Shown here: in pieces, positions 26,239 through 34,308 of the stretch
Numbering within the stretch: position 1 is the stretch's first letter
Layout of the letters: every line of letters begins with the position of its first letter
DNA from: an uncultured Lachnospiraceae bacterium
GTDB taxonomy: Bacteria; Bacillota; Clostridia; Lachnospirales; Lachnospiraceae
NCBI GenBank assembly: GCA_946537305.1
Contig: CAMNFR010000024.1
Location: 1-34,370, forward strand
Reading direction: 5' to 3'
DNA: 34,370 bases
Position numbers and translations under genes: made by a program
Notes under the pieces: model-generated
What the model saw: only the letters and a program-made list of their open reading frames with translations
What the model was told of the DNA's origin: nothing
Database searches by the model: none

Positions 26239-26312
26239 CTATTGTCCTCTCACATCCCACCAGCATTCTTCACCAATCTCAGCCCAAATTGCAAAAAATA
26301 GTCTTTTTTTGG

Positions 26313-26340
26313 TTGAATTTTTCTGATTTTATGTTAAACT
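26313..26340 (+). promoter_or_regulatory. possible promoter of hpf
   Basis: TTGAAT (26313-26318), a 16-base spacer, TAAACT (26335-26340). It is the best match in an AT-rich stretch before hpf and would give a ~95-base leader. Other registers are possible. Confidence 0.35.
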
Positions 26341-26440
26341 TGACTCAAAGAAGTTCCGTGGGCGCCGAAATCACAGATAGCCCGCACGCAGGGCCGGGCT
26401 CCCGCTCTTCTTTTAATCTATATAGTAAGGAGCTGATGCT

Positions 26441-26965
26441 ATGCGTTTTACGATTTCCGGAAAAAACATGGACCTGACAGAGAGGCTTCAGGAGCAGGTT
26501 ATTGAAAAGCTGTCTAAGCTGGAGCGTTACTTCCGTGAGGATACGGAGGTACAGGTCACCTTGAGCGTGGAAAAGGAGCGTCAGAAAATAGAAGTCACCA
26601 TTCCCATGAAGGGAACGACCATTCGGGCCGAAGAATCCAGCCCGGATATGTATGCTTCCATCGATCTGGTGCAGGAGACCATCGAGCGCCAGCTGCGCCG
26701 GTATAAGACCCGTCTGACGGATCGCTATCAGACCGGTTTTACCCCCCGTTATCTGGAGGAAGCGACGGAAGAGGATGATGATGATGGTATCCGCATCGTC
26801 CGGACCAAGCACTTTGCCTTAAAGCCTATGGATCCTGAAGAAGCCTGCCTGCAGATGGAGATGCTGGGCCACAATTTCTTTGTGTTCCGTGATGCCCAGA
26901 CCGAGCAGGTGTGTGTAGTCTACAGAAGAAAAGACGGTGCGTTCGGACTGATCGAACCGGAATAA
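26441..26965 (+). CDS. hpf: ribosome hibernation-promoting factor, long form (HPF/YfiA family)
   Basis: A 174-residue long HPF. The N-terminal ~100 residues are the ribosome-binding S30AE fold, starting MRFTISGKNMDLTERLQEQVIEKLSKLERYF. A charged linker with EEATEEDDDDG follows. The C-terminal ~55 residues (HFALKPMDPEEACLQMEMLGHNFFVFRDA) are the dimerisation domain that joins two 70S ribosomes into 100S. AAGGAG is 8 bases before the ATG. It is monocistronic, with a strong terminator downstream. It is transcribed away from secA, with the repeat region between them. Confidence 0.97.
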   Translation: MRFTISGKNMDLTERLQEQVIEKLSKLERYFREDTEVQVTLSVEKERQKIEVTIPMKGTTIRAEESSPDMYASIDLVQETIERQLRRYKTRLTDRYQTGFTPRYLEEATEEDDDDGIRIVRTKHFALKPMDPEEACLQMEMLGHNFFVFRDAQTEQVCVVYRRKDGAFGLIEPE

Positions 26966-27009
26966 TAAAACAGATTGGCTCCAAAGAGCCACAATATATA
27001 AAGCAAATC

Positions 27010-27042
27010 GGGGCTGTCGCACCTTAGTGCGACAGCCCCTTT
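27010..27042. terminator. bidirectional terminator between hpf and the NlpC/P60 gene
   Basis: A perfect 13-bp stem, GGGGCTGTCGCAC and GTGCGACAGCCCC, with loop CTTA. It is followed on the plus strand by TTT. On the minus strand it follows the NlpC/P60 stop codon by about 10 bases. The T runs are short but the stem is very stable. Confidence 0.8.
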
Positions 27043-27050
27043 CCTCGTTG

Positions 27051-28616
27051 TTAATCGATCACGTTTCTGATACTTGCGACACCGCGGTAGTTCCAGGAGG
27101 ATACCTTGATGCCGGAGCGTTCGTTGGAGGCGTGTACTACTTCGCCGCCGCCGATGTAGATGCCTACGTGGCCGCCGTAGTAGATGATGTCGCCGGGCTG
27201 TTTGTTGGAGGAGCTTACGCTTCTTCCGCAGCCGCCCTGGGAATCGGAGGTTCTGGGAAGGCTGATGCCGAAGTGGCCAAATACAGCCTGGACAAAACCG
27301 GAGCAGTCAACACCACTGGAAAGGCTTGTGCCGCCGTATACGTAGGGGACATTTCCTACGAAGGAGAGAGCGTAGTCAACGATGGCATCGCGGGTTCCGC
27401 TGTAGGAATCATCGTCGTCATCCTCATCGTCCTCGTCTTCTTCTTCCTCTTCTTCCGCGACCTGCTCGACTTCTTCTTCCTCGTCGTCGTCTTCGATCAC
27501 TTCTTCATCTTCATCGTCCTCTTCCTCTTCTTCTTCCTCATCGTCAGAATCGTCGGAAGATTCCTCTTCATCCTCATCCTCATCCTCATCCTCGTCATCT
27601 TCATCGTACTCGGGAGCGGGCTCTTCGTCCTCTTCATCCTCTTCTTCGTAGGATTCCTCAGGCTCTTCCTCTTCTTCCGCCTCGGCTGCTGCTCTGGCTT
27701 CCGCTTCCTCGGCCTCGCGGGCTTCTCTCTCGGCACGTTCCTGTGCTTCGATGGCTTCTCGAACCTCTTCGATGGTGACGGCCTTCTCAAAGTCAACGGA
27801 GAAGGTCACGTAATTGCTGGCTACATAGCCGGTCACATCGTCATCGATGCGGATCTTGGCAAAGCCCTCTTCCTGAGAGATAACATCGTATTTCTCTTCC
27901 GCGGAGAGCAGGGTGATAACGGAGCTGTCCGTGTCAGCCTCAGACCGCAGACGCAGGGTCTCGGGATAGACCGTCGCCTTGACATCGCCCACCTCGTAGG
28001 CAATTGCTTCAGCTTCCTCGCCGGTCACAAAGTAATCCGACTTGGTGTAACCCTCTACGGCACCGGACTTGATCTTGTACCAGCGGCCGTCTTCCTTTTC
28101 AACAACATCCACGATGGTAGCCGCGGCATTGTTGTAGATCTTACCGACTACATCGCCGTTCTCGCTGGCTTCGTCACGAATGTTGACGTTGCTGATGGTC
28201 TGCGCAATAGCGATATTTTCATAAGGAGAAACTCTTTCCTCTTCCTCCGCCTGCTGATCGATTTCTTCAGCCAACTCTCTGGATTCGGCTTTGTCCTCCT
28301 CGGTCTTTTCATACTTTGTGGTGGAGACGACCTTTCTGGCATTCAGCATGCCTTCGCTGGTCTTCTTGACCTGAGCGATACCGCTGACAAGCAGGCCATC
28401 CGCTGCAGCTGCCGCACTCTCTGCTGTTTCCGCAGCCGCGGTCTCCACGGTCTGGGCTGCTGCTTCCTGGGTCTCTCCCGCCAGTACGCTGGAAATTCCC
28501 GCATGGGCTGTATTTCCGGTTGCTGCCATGACCGGGGTGGCCAGACACATACTGCCGGCGACGCCGATACTAACAGCTTTCATCCAAAAACGATTCCAAG
28601 ATTTTAACACAATCAT
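27051..28616 (-). CDS. secreted NlpC/P60 cell-wall hydrolase with SH3 domains and an acidic linker
   Basis: A 521-residue exported C40 peptidase, probably a peptidoglycan gamma-D-glutamyl-diamino acid endopeptidase. A signal peptide (about 1-32, ending VMAA) is followed by a helical, Ala/Glu-rich region. Two SH3b-like domains begin near SNVNIRDEASENGDVVGKI and ETLRLRSEADTDSSVI. A Glu/Ala-rich helix comes next, then a ~92-residue run of almost only Glu and Asp (about 312-403), then the NlpC/P60 domain (404-521). Catalytic residues are C438 (GVDCSGFVQ), H483 (GGHVGIYIG) and H495 (VVHAS). GGAGG is only three bases before the ATG. A GTG two codons later has better spacing and is an alternative start. 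Own promoter at 28738-28766. Confidence 0.92.
   Translation of the reverse strand: MIVLKSWNRFWMKAVSIGVAGSMCLATPVMAATGNTAHAGISSVLAGETQEAAAQTVETAAAETAESAAAAADGLLVSGIAQVKKTSEGMLNARKVVSTTKYEKTEEDKAESRELAEEIDQQAEEEERVSPYENIAIAQTISNVNIRDEASENGDVVGKIYNNAAATIVDVVEKEDGRWYKIKSGAVEGYTKSDYFVTGEEAEAIAYEVGDVKATVYPETLRLRSEADTDSSVITLLSAEEKYDVISQEEGFAKIRIDDDVTGYVASNYVTFSVDFEKAVTIEEVREAIEAQERAEREAREAEEAEARAAAEAEEEEEPEESYEEEDEEDEEPAPEYDEDDEDEDEDEDEEESSDDSDDEEEEEEEDDEDEEVIEDDDEEEEVEQVAEEEEEEDEDDEDDDDDSYSGTRDAIVDYALSFVGNVPYVYGGTSLSSGVDCSGFVQAVFGHFGISLPRTSDSQGGCGRSVSSSNKQPGDIIYYGGHVGIYIGGGEVVHASNERSGIKVSSWNYRGVASIRNVID
27408..27683. repeat. low-complexity purine/pyrimidine-biased tract coding the acidic linker
   Basis: About 275 bases with near-complete pyrimidine bias on the plus strand (CTT, CTC, ATC and GTC triplets), encoding the Glu/Asp linker of the NlpC/P60 protein. 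It includes four perfect tandem copies of the hexamer TCATCC at 27568-27591. Confidence 0.85.
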
Positions 28617-28654
28617 ACACCTCCAGGGTCTGTTTTTGCTTTCTCTGATGGTGG

Positions 28655-28698
28655 ATAACCCCTGTTTTCATCAAATATTACGGAAAAACCAGGGTTTA
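28655..28698 (-). promoter_or_regulatory. leader stem-loop of the NlpC/P60 mRNA
   Basis: Within the ~115-base leader, AAACCCTGGTTTT and AAAACAGGGGTT form an imperfect stem of about 12 bp with a 16-base AT-rich loop. It sits about 40 bases before the ribosome binding site. Function unknown. Confidence 0.35.
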
Positions 28699-28737
28699 TC
28701 TCGCATTTATTACGTAAATGTTACATACGATGAATCA

Positions 28738-28766
28738 AATATAACAGGTTATTACGCATATGTCAA
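28738..28766 (-). promoter_or_regulatory. sigma-A-type promoter of the NlpC/P60 gene
   Basis: Read on the minus strand: TTGACA (28766-28761), a 17-base spacer, TATATT (28743-28738). A near-consensus promoter with a leader of about 115 bases. Confidence 0.85.
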
Positions 28767-28876
28767 GAACTTTTTATTGGAATGTGCTTTTCTTGAAATA
28801 AACCAGTAATGATTTCTGTAGAATATCTGCAGTTCTCTGCAGCAGACCTGCGGCAGTCATCATTCTTTACCCGGAG

Positions 28877-28905
28877 TTGCAAAAAGGGAATTTCTGTTCT
28901 ACAAT
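28877..28905 (+). promoter_or_regulatory. sigma-A-type promoter of the aminotransferase gene
   Basis: TTGCAA (28877-28882), a 17-base spacer, TACAAT (28900-28905). Transcription should start near 28912. This rules out the upstream in-frame TTG at 28877 as a start codon. Confidence 0.8.
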
Positions 28906-28939
28906 AGAGAAACCAAAAGAGAAACAAAGAAGGTGCAGT

Positions 28940-30100
28940 ATGAGAGAATTATCACAGCGTACATCGCAGTTTACCGATTCCGTGATCCGCCGGATGACCA
29001 GAATTTCCAATCAGTACGGAGCCATCAACCTGTCCCAGGGCTTTCCGGACTTTGATCCGCCCCAGGCCCTGCTGCAGCGGCTGGCGGAAGTTTCCGCGGA
29101 AGATTTCCATCAGTATTCCATCACCTGGGGCGCCAAAAACCTGCGGGAGGCGCTGGCCGAAAAGCAGTCCCGTTTTATGGGGCTCCCGATCGACCCGGAG
29201 CAGGAGATCGTGATCACCTGCGGCAGCACGGAGGCCATGATGGCCGCCATGATGACCGTTGTAAATCCCGGCGACACGGTTGCCATCTTCTCTCCGTTCT
29301 ATGAAAATTATGGAGCGGACACCATTCTCTCCGGCGCCGTGCCTGTGTACATCCCCCTGGTCCCGCCTACCTACGATTTTGATCCGGAGGTCCTGGAGGA
29401 TGCCTTCCGAAAGGGCGCCAAGGCCCTGGTGCTCTGCAATCCCTCCAATCCCTGCGGCAAGGTCTTCACAAAGGAAGAGCTGTTGGTGATCGCGGATATT
29501 ATCAAGCGGTATGACGCCTATGTGATCACGGACGAGGTGTACGAGCATATCATCTATGAGCCTTACCGGCACGTGTACATGGCCTCGCTTCCCGGTATGT
29601 TTGAGAGGACGATTTCCTGCAGTTCCCTCTCCAAGACCTATTCCATAACCGGATGGCGGCTAGGCTACACCATTGCGCCGCCGGAGATCACGGACCGCAT
29701 CCGCAAGGTACATGATTTCCTTACGGTCGGTGCCGCCGCGCCCCTCCAGGAGGCCGTGATCCCCGGGCTGAAGATGGGCGACGACTACTATCAGTCTCTC
29801 CGGGAACTTTACTCCCGAAAGCGGGATCTGTTCATGAAAGGCATGGATGACATCGGCCTGATTCATAACGTTCCTCAGGGCGCCTATTATATAATGATGG
29901 ATATTTCGGAATTCGGATATGATGATGATCTGAAATTCTGTGAAGACCTGGCCGAAAAGGTAGGTGTGGGCGCGGTGCCCGGCTCCTCCTTCTTCCGGGA
30001 GCCGGTAAATCACCTGATCCGCTTCCACTTCGCAAAAAAAGAGGATACCCTGCAGCAGGCCCTGGACCGGCTGTCGGATATCCGAACGAAAATGAGTTAA
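28940..30100 (+). CDS. class I/II pyridoxal phosphate aminotransferase
   Basis: A 386-residue fold-type I aminotransferase. With the ATG at 28940 (AAGGTG about 5 bases upstream), PLP-site residues are N167 (NPSNP), D198 and Y201 (ITDEVYEH), the Schiff-base lysine K232 (SSLSKTYSITGWR) and the carboxylate-binding R240. The N-terminal LSQGFPDFDPP block is typical of the branch containing methionine/kynurenine/glutamine aminotransferases and PatA-like enzymes. The amino donor cannot be told. The 3' end overlaps the convergent ADP-ribosylglycohydrolase gene by 4 bases. Confidence 0.9.
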   Translation: MRELSQRTSQFTDSVIRRMTRISNQYGAINLSQGFPDFDPPQALLQRLAEVSAEDFHQYSITWGAKNLREALAEKQSRFMGLPIDPEQEIVITCGSTEAMMAAMMTVVNPGDTVAIFSPFYENYGADTILSGAVPVYIPLVPPTYDFDPEVLEDAFRKGAKALVLCNPSNPCGKVFTKEELLVIADIIKRYDAYVITDEVYEHIIYEPYRHVYMASLPGMFERTISCSSLSKTYSITGWRLGYTIAPPEITDRIRKVHDFLTVGAAAPLQEAVIPGLKMGDDYYQSLRELYSRKRDLFMKGMDDIGLIHNVPQGAYYIMMDISEFGYDDDLKFCEDLAEKVGVGAVPGSSFFREPVNHLIRFHFAKKEDTLQQALDRLSDIRTKMS

Positions 30101-31134
30101 CCCACTTTTGTCATGTTGTCTGCCTGCTGGAGGATGATGTCCGTCAGTTCCAGCTGCCGGATCCAGTCCTTCGGAATGGCGTCCAGTCCCAGCCGGGCTC
30201 CCAAAATGTTGCCGGCGATGGCGCCGGTGGAGTCGCTGTCTCCGCTGTGGTTGACTGCGCTGATCAGTGCGGCGGTAAGATCGTCCGGGTGCCGCAGACA
30301 GCTGAAGATGGCGATGGCCAGTGCCTCATCTCCTACCCAGCCGCCGCCCAGGGAGTGAATGGCATCCACATCCGGAATATCTCCGGCGGCGAGTTCCATG
30401 GCGCGGTGCACCAGTTTTACAAAGGCCTCTGTCTGAGGCAGGGTCTGTCCCCAGGCTGCCTGCACCGCCTGCAGGGAATCCTCCACGATCTCCTTCAACT
30501 GTTTTTCTTCCATATAAATAATGCGGTAAACGATATCCGAAAGCATACCGGCCGGAATCCAGCCGTCCGGGTGCCCATGCGTGATGGCACCGGAGGCAGC
30601 GCCTACCAGCAGCGGTTCGCCCCAGAAAGCCGTAAACCCGGCCGGGGCGGAGCGCATCACGCCGCCGCAGCCCTTGGAATGATTCAGCGGTTCCTCCATG
30701 GTGCCCATCTCACCGCTTCGCAGGGCAGAAAGACAAGTGTTGCCAGGCGCGCGGTTTACATTCAGTTCCGGGACCGGCAGCAGCGTGCTTTCCTTATCCC
30801 ACATCGTTTTCTTCTTCCGCGCGTAGTAATCCTGTGTTTTCAGCCAGCACAGATAGGCCTGATAAATATAATACTCCGCGCGGGCGGTATCTCCGGTCTG
30901 CTTTTTGTGCCGATATCCCAGCACCAATCCCTCATTGGTAAAAAGCGTCATCTGCGTATCATCCGAAAAGCGGGCTTTTCCGTCTTCCGGCACCAGATTC
31001 TGTATGCCACCCTCACCAAATCTGCGGCGGATAGCATCCCAGGAAATAAACTCCACTTCGTATCCCAGCGCATCTCCCAGAGCACCGGCCATCAGACAGC
31101 CGGCAATTTTCTGATACAACTCTGCTCGTTCCAT
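30097..31134 (-). CDS. ADP-ribosylglycohydrolase family protein
   Basis: A 345-residue all-helical (ADP-ribosyl)hydrolase of the DraG/ARH family, which removes ADP-ribose from proteins or other targets using two Mg ions. Metal ligands are seen in FSDDTQM (SDDT, 57-60) and in the C-terminal NHSGDSDSTGAIAGNILGA block. GCLMAGALGDALG at the N-terminus is also typical. A purine-rich GGGGGAG precedes the ATG. No ADP-ribosyltransferase partner is visible in the window, so the substrate is open. It is transcribed from the promoter at 31213-31241, divergent from the MFS gene. Confidence 0.92.
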   Translation of the reverse strand: MERAELYQKIAGCLMAGALGDALGYEVEFISWDAIRRRFGEGGIQNLVPEDGKARFSDDTQMTLFTNEGLVLGYRHKKQTGDTARAEYYIYQAYLCWLKTQDYYARKKKTMWDKESTLLPVPELNVNRAPGNTCLSALRSGEMGTMEEPLNHSKGCGGVMRSAPAGFTAFWGEPLLVGAASGAITHGHPDGWIPAGMLSDIVYRIIYMEEKQLKEIVEDSLQAVQAAWGQTLPQTEAFVKLVHRAMELAAGDIPDVDAIHSLGGGWVGDEALAIAIFSCLRHPDDLTAALISAVNHSGDSDSTGAIAGNILGARLGLDAIPKDWIRQLELTDIILQQADNMTKVG

Positions 31135-31212
31135 GGCTCCCCCTTCTTAGATTCGTTGTTCCCGAACTTTCTGTTCCTGAACTTTTTCTTCCGCTTATGT
31201 GTTCCTGCTTTT

Positions 31213-31241
31213 ATTGTAGAAGACCCTGGAAAGGTTGTCAA
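31213..31241 (-). promoter_or_regulatory. sigma-A-type promoter of the ADP-ribosylglycohydrolase gene
   Basis: Read on the minus strand: TTGACA (31241-31236), a 17-base spacer, TACAAT (31218-31213). The leader is about 75 bases. Confidence 0.85.
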
Positions 31242-31269
31242 GGAAAGGTACACCGGACTACATCTGCTC

Positions 31270-31298
31270 TTTACAGCATCCCCAATGAAGTGTAAAAT
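31270..31298 (+). promoter_or_regulatory. sigma-A-type promoter of the MFS transporter gene
   Basis: TTTACA (31270-31275), a 17-base spacer, TAAAAT (31293-31298). The leader is about 75 bases. Within it the 10-mer GAATCTGACT occurs twice (31329-31338 and 31350-31359, 21 bases apart, two helical turns), a candidate regulator site. Confidence 0.75.
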
Positions 31299-31378
31299 CA
31301 GGAAGAACTATGTCTCCAATGACACATCGAATCTGACTTATAACACACTGAATCTGACTCACAGGAGATACAGGAACG

Positions 31379-32608
31379 ATGTTTTCACAATACCGCGGCC
31401 TGCGAAAAGAAATATATGTGCTTTGCTTTGGGCGGATCGTGACCAACCTGGGCGCCATGGTCTGGCCCATGCTTACCATGATCCTGAATCAGAAAATGGG
31501 CATGGGCGCCGGAACCATTTCCCTGGTGATGGCGCTGGTCAGCGGGATCATGCTGCCCGTGAACGTTCTGGGCGGCCGCCTTGCGGACCATTATAATAAG
31601 AAGAATGTCATTGTGATCTGTGATCTGATCTCCATCATCAGCTACCTGGTCTGCGCCTTCCTTCCTCTTTCGTCTGCTTCGCTGGGGATGATTCTGATTG
31701 CCGCGCTCTGCCAGACCATGGAATGGCCCTCCTACAATGCTTTGATTGCGGATATTACCAGGACCGCCGACAGAGAGAGGGCTTATTCCCTGATGTATCT
31801 GGGCGGCAACCTGGGACTGATCCTTTCACCTACCATTGCAGGAATGCTTTTTGCCCATTATTTGTGGCTGAGCTTTCTGATCAGCGGAATATCCATCGCG
31901 TGCTCTACGGTATTGATCTTTCTGATGGTGAGAGATATTCGGGTGGAAAAGGAGGATTCGGAGACGGCCATCTACCAGGCCGGCAGAGAAACAGACAGCC
32001 TGCGGCAGATCCTCTTTGAGCGGCCCATTCTTCTGCTCTTTGTGCTGATCTACGGGCTTTACAGTGGAATCTATCAACAGGCTAATGTTCTGATGCCGTT
32101 GGAGCTCGGCCGCATACACGGAGAAGCCGGGGCGCTGATCTACGGCTCGGTCTTCAGCGTGAACTGTATTATTGTGGTGATTTTCACGCCGCTGATCACG
32201 CGGTGGTTCCACCGGTTCACGGAGCCGCAGAAAATGCTTGTCGGTGACGGTCTGATACTGATCGGATTTGCCGTATTTCTTGTGTTCCTGGGGCATATCC
32301 CGCCTTATTATGTATCAATGACTATTTTTACCTGGGGCGAGATCTTTATGATGCTGGCCGACAGCCCCTATACCTCTGCCAGGATACCGGCCAGCCACAG
32401 AGGGCGGATCAACGGCTTAAATGCAGTGGCCCAGGCCATTCTGACCGCCGGCTGCCAGCTGCTGATCGGACAGCTGTACGAGCGGCATTCCCCGCTCATG
32501 GCCTGGGCCTCGGTCTATGCCATCGGGGCAGTCCTGATAGCACTCACTATCCTGCTAGGTATTCGTGATAAAAAGGTCTTTCCTAAATTATATGAAGGCA
32601 ATCGATGA
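31379..32608 (+). CDS. major facilitator superfamily transporter
   Basis: A 409-residue MFS permease with about 12 hydrophobic segments. The GGRLADHYNKKN loop between helices 2 and 3 is the family signature (G-x-x-x-D-x-x-x-x-K/R). A cytoplasmic central loop (VRDIRVEKEDSETAIYQAGRETDSLRQ) divides the halves. The subfamily resembles drug-efflux antiporters of the YttB/MdtH type, but the substrate cannot be read. The ATG has AGGAGATACAGGAACG just upstream. It is monocistronic, ended by the hairpin at 32644-32691. Confidence 0.9.
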   Translation: MFSQYRGLRKEIYVLCFGRIVTNLGAMVWPMLTMILNQKMGMGAGTISLVMALVSGIMLPVNVLGGRLADHYNKKNVIVICDLISIISYLVCAFLPLSSASLGMILIAALCQTMEWPSYNALIADITRTADRERAYSLMYLGGNLGLILSPTIAGMLFAHYLWLSFLISGISIACSTVLIFLMVRDIRVEKEDSETAIYQAGRETDSLRQILFERPILLLFVLIYGLYSGIYQQANVLMPLELGRIHGEAGALIYGSVFSVNCIIVVIFTPLITRWFHRFTEPQKMLVGDGLILIGFAVFLVFLGHIPPYYVSMTIFTWGEIFMMLADSPYTSARIPASHRGRINGLNAVAQAILTAGCQLLIGQLYERHSPLMAWASVYAIGAVLIALTILLGIRDKKVFPKLYEGNR

Positions 32609-32643
32609 CTCGTCAGGCGGCAAACAGCTGAAACACAAAAAGG

Positions 32644-32691
32644 CTCTCCTTTGGAACGCTATACCCCCGTATAAGCAGTTTCAAAGGAGAG
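32644..32691. terminator. bidirectional terminator between the MFS gene and bioY
   Basis: A 14-bp stem, CTCTCCTTTGGAAC with GTTTCAAAGGAGAG (one G-T), and an inner TATAC/GTATA stem. On the minus strand CCTTTTTG follows, which suits bioY. On the plus strand TCTTTATTAT follows, which suits the MFS gene. Confidence 0.8.
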
Positions 32692-32740
32692 TCTTTATTA
32701 TGAGTCTTTATTATGCTGTAAGCAGGATGCTGCGCGCTCC

Positions 32741-33289
32741 TCAGCCGAGGACTTCCGCAGCGTGCAGGCGCCGCACCAGCATGGGAGCAGCCACCAGAGC
32801 GATGACGATCTTTACCAGGTCGCCCGGAATGAACGGGATCACGCCCGCAGCTAATGCCGCGCTAAATCCAAGGCCCGCCTGATACGCCAGCCAGGCCGTC
32901 CCGAACAGATAGCAGGCGCATGTTCCCAGGAGCATCCCCAGCAGTTCCGTCGCCCGTCCCTTGCTGTGTTCAAAGGCAAAGCCGCAGATCAACGCGATGA
33001 AAACATATCCCACCAGGTATCCGCCCGTCGGCCCCAGCAGCTTTCCGGCGCCGGCGGTGAAGCCCGCGAATACAGGCATCCCCGCGAACCCGATCAGCAG
33101 ATACAGGATCACGCTGACGGTCCCAAGCTTCATGCCCAGAATGTAACAGGAAAAATAGATGGCCAGATTCACCAGGCTGATCGGCACCGGGCTGATCGGA
33201 ATGGTCAGGGACAGCGGCCCCAGTACGCAGATGACCGCTGCCATCAGCGCTGTGATCACCATCGATTTTGTTTTATTTGCTGAACTCAT
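32741..33289 (-). CDS. bioY: biotin transporter substrate-binding membrane protein BioY
   Basis: A 182-residue S component of an ECF-type biotin transporter. The PVPISLVNLAIYFSCYILG segment and the GPTGGYLVGYVFIALICGF block are the BioY signature. About six hydrophobic helices are seen. The ECF A and T components are not in the window and are presumably shared and encoded elsewhere. GGGAGAAG precedes the ATG, 21 bases after bioB. Synthase and transporter in one operon point to joint biotin control. Confidence 0.96.
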   Translation of the reverse strand: MSSANKTKSMVITALMAAVICVLGPLSLTIPISPVPISLVNLAIYFSCYILGMKLGTVSVILYLLIGFAGMPVFAGFTAGAGKLLGPTGGYLVGYVFIALICGFAFEHSKGRATELLGMLLGTCACYLFGTAWLAYQAGLGFSAALAAGVIPFIPGDLVKIVIALVAAPMLVRRLHAAEVLG

Positions 33290-33310
33290 TTTGCTCTTCT
33301 CCCTTCCGTT

Positions 33311-34276
33311 TTACGGTACCGGCTTGATCTCGTATCCCAGCCGCGTAAGCATCTCGCGGTCCTGCGCGGTATTATTGCCGACCGTGGTCAGCATATCGCC
33401 GGTCAGCGTGGCGTTCGCGCCAGAGGTAAACAGCACCTCGCCGCCATCCTCAAAATAGCTGCGCCCCGCTGCGATGCGAATATCCGCGGTCGGATTGATA
33501 TACCGGAACATCGCGACAATGCGGGTGATCTCTTCCGGTGCCAGCTTCTCCCGGTTCCCCAGCGGAGTGCCCTTCACCGGAATCAGGAAGTTCAGCGGAA
33601 TGGACTCCACCGCAAGCTCCGCCAGTGTCAGCGCCATGCTGATCCTGTCCTCCCAGGTCTCTCCCATGCCCAGGATACCGCCGCAGCAGATGGTCATTCC
33701 CGCGGCCCGTGCCCGGCGCACCTCCTCGATCTTATCCTCGAAGGTGTGCGTGGTACAGATTTCCGGGAAAAATCTTTCTGATGTTTCAATATTCGCGTGA
33801 TACATGGTGACGCCCACATCGGCCAGCCGCTTCAGGTCTGCTTCCTCCATCAGGCCATGGGATGCGCAGAGGATCATGTCCGGGCAGGCCTCGTGCATGG
33901 CCCGGTAGCTCTCCACGGCGATTTCCAGATCCTTCCCCACCAGCGTTTTGCCCGCCGTCACAATAGAATACCGGTCCACGCCCTTGGCACGGATCTTCCG
34001 GCAATCCTCCACAAAAGTCTCCGCCGACAGGAAATCATACACCTCGCAGTTCGTATGATTATGCGCGGACTGCGCGCAGAACTTACAGTTTTCACTGCAC
34101 CGGCCGCCGCGCCCGTTGATGATGCTGCACAGATCGGCTCTGTTCCCGCACAGCTCTCGGCGGATCAGATCCGCCCCCTCACACAGCTCCTTCAGATCCG
34201 CAGTCACAAAAAAAGAGAGATCCTCTCCTCTCTGCAGCCGCCGTCCCTGTATAATCTCCTCTGCAAGCTCCCGCAT
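33311..34276 (-). CDS. bioB: biotin synthase BioB
   Basis: A 321-residue radical SAM enzyme that inserts sulfur into dethiobiotin. The [4Fe-4S]/SAM cysteines are C60, C64 and C67 (GGRCSENCKFCAQS). Later cysteines in VEDCRK, MILCASHG and MTICCGGILGMGE and the Arg in RIAAGRSYF fit the [2Fe-2S] site. The start at 34276 is chosen because AGGAGG lies 7 bases upstream. The in-frame start at 34321 would overlap the leader repeat and lacks a ribosome binding site. No other biotin synthesis gene is in the window. Promoter at 34333-34361. Confidence 0.96.
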   Translation of the reverse strand: MRELAEEIIQGRRLQRGEDLSFFVTADLKELCEGADLIRRELCGNRADLCSIINGRGGRCSENCKFCAQSAHNHTNCEVYDFLSAETFVEDCRKIRAKGVDRYSIVTAGKTLVGKDLEIAVESYRAMHEACPDMILCASHGLMEEADLKRLADVGVTMYHANIETSERFFPEICTTHTFEDKIEEVRRARAAGMTICCGGILGMGETWEDRISMALTLAELAVESIPLNFLIPVKGTPLGNREKLAPEEITRIVAMFRYINPTADIRIAAGRSYFEDGGEVLFTSGANATLTGDMLTTVGNNTAQDREMLTRLGYEIKPVP

Positions 34277-34308
34277 GATTCTTCCTCCTGATCCGATGCG
34301 GATATCAA

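Noticed and set aside
27027-28607. A 526-residue plus-strand frame opposite the NlpC/P60 gene with Phe/Leu/Val runs that look like membrane segments
   Set aside because: The hydrophobic runs are the reverse reading of the Glu/Asp linker. The minus-strand gene has a signal peptide, catalytic residues and a promoter.
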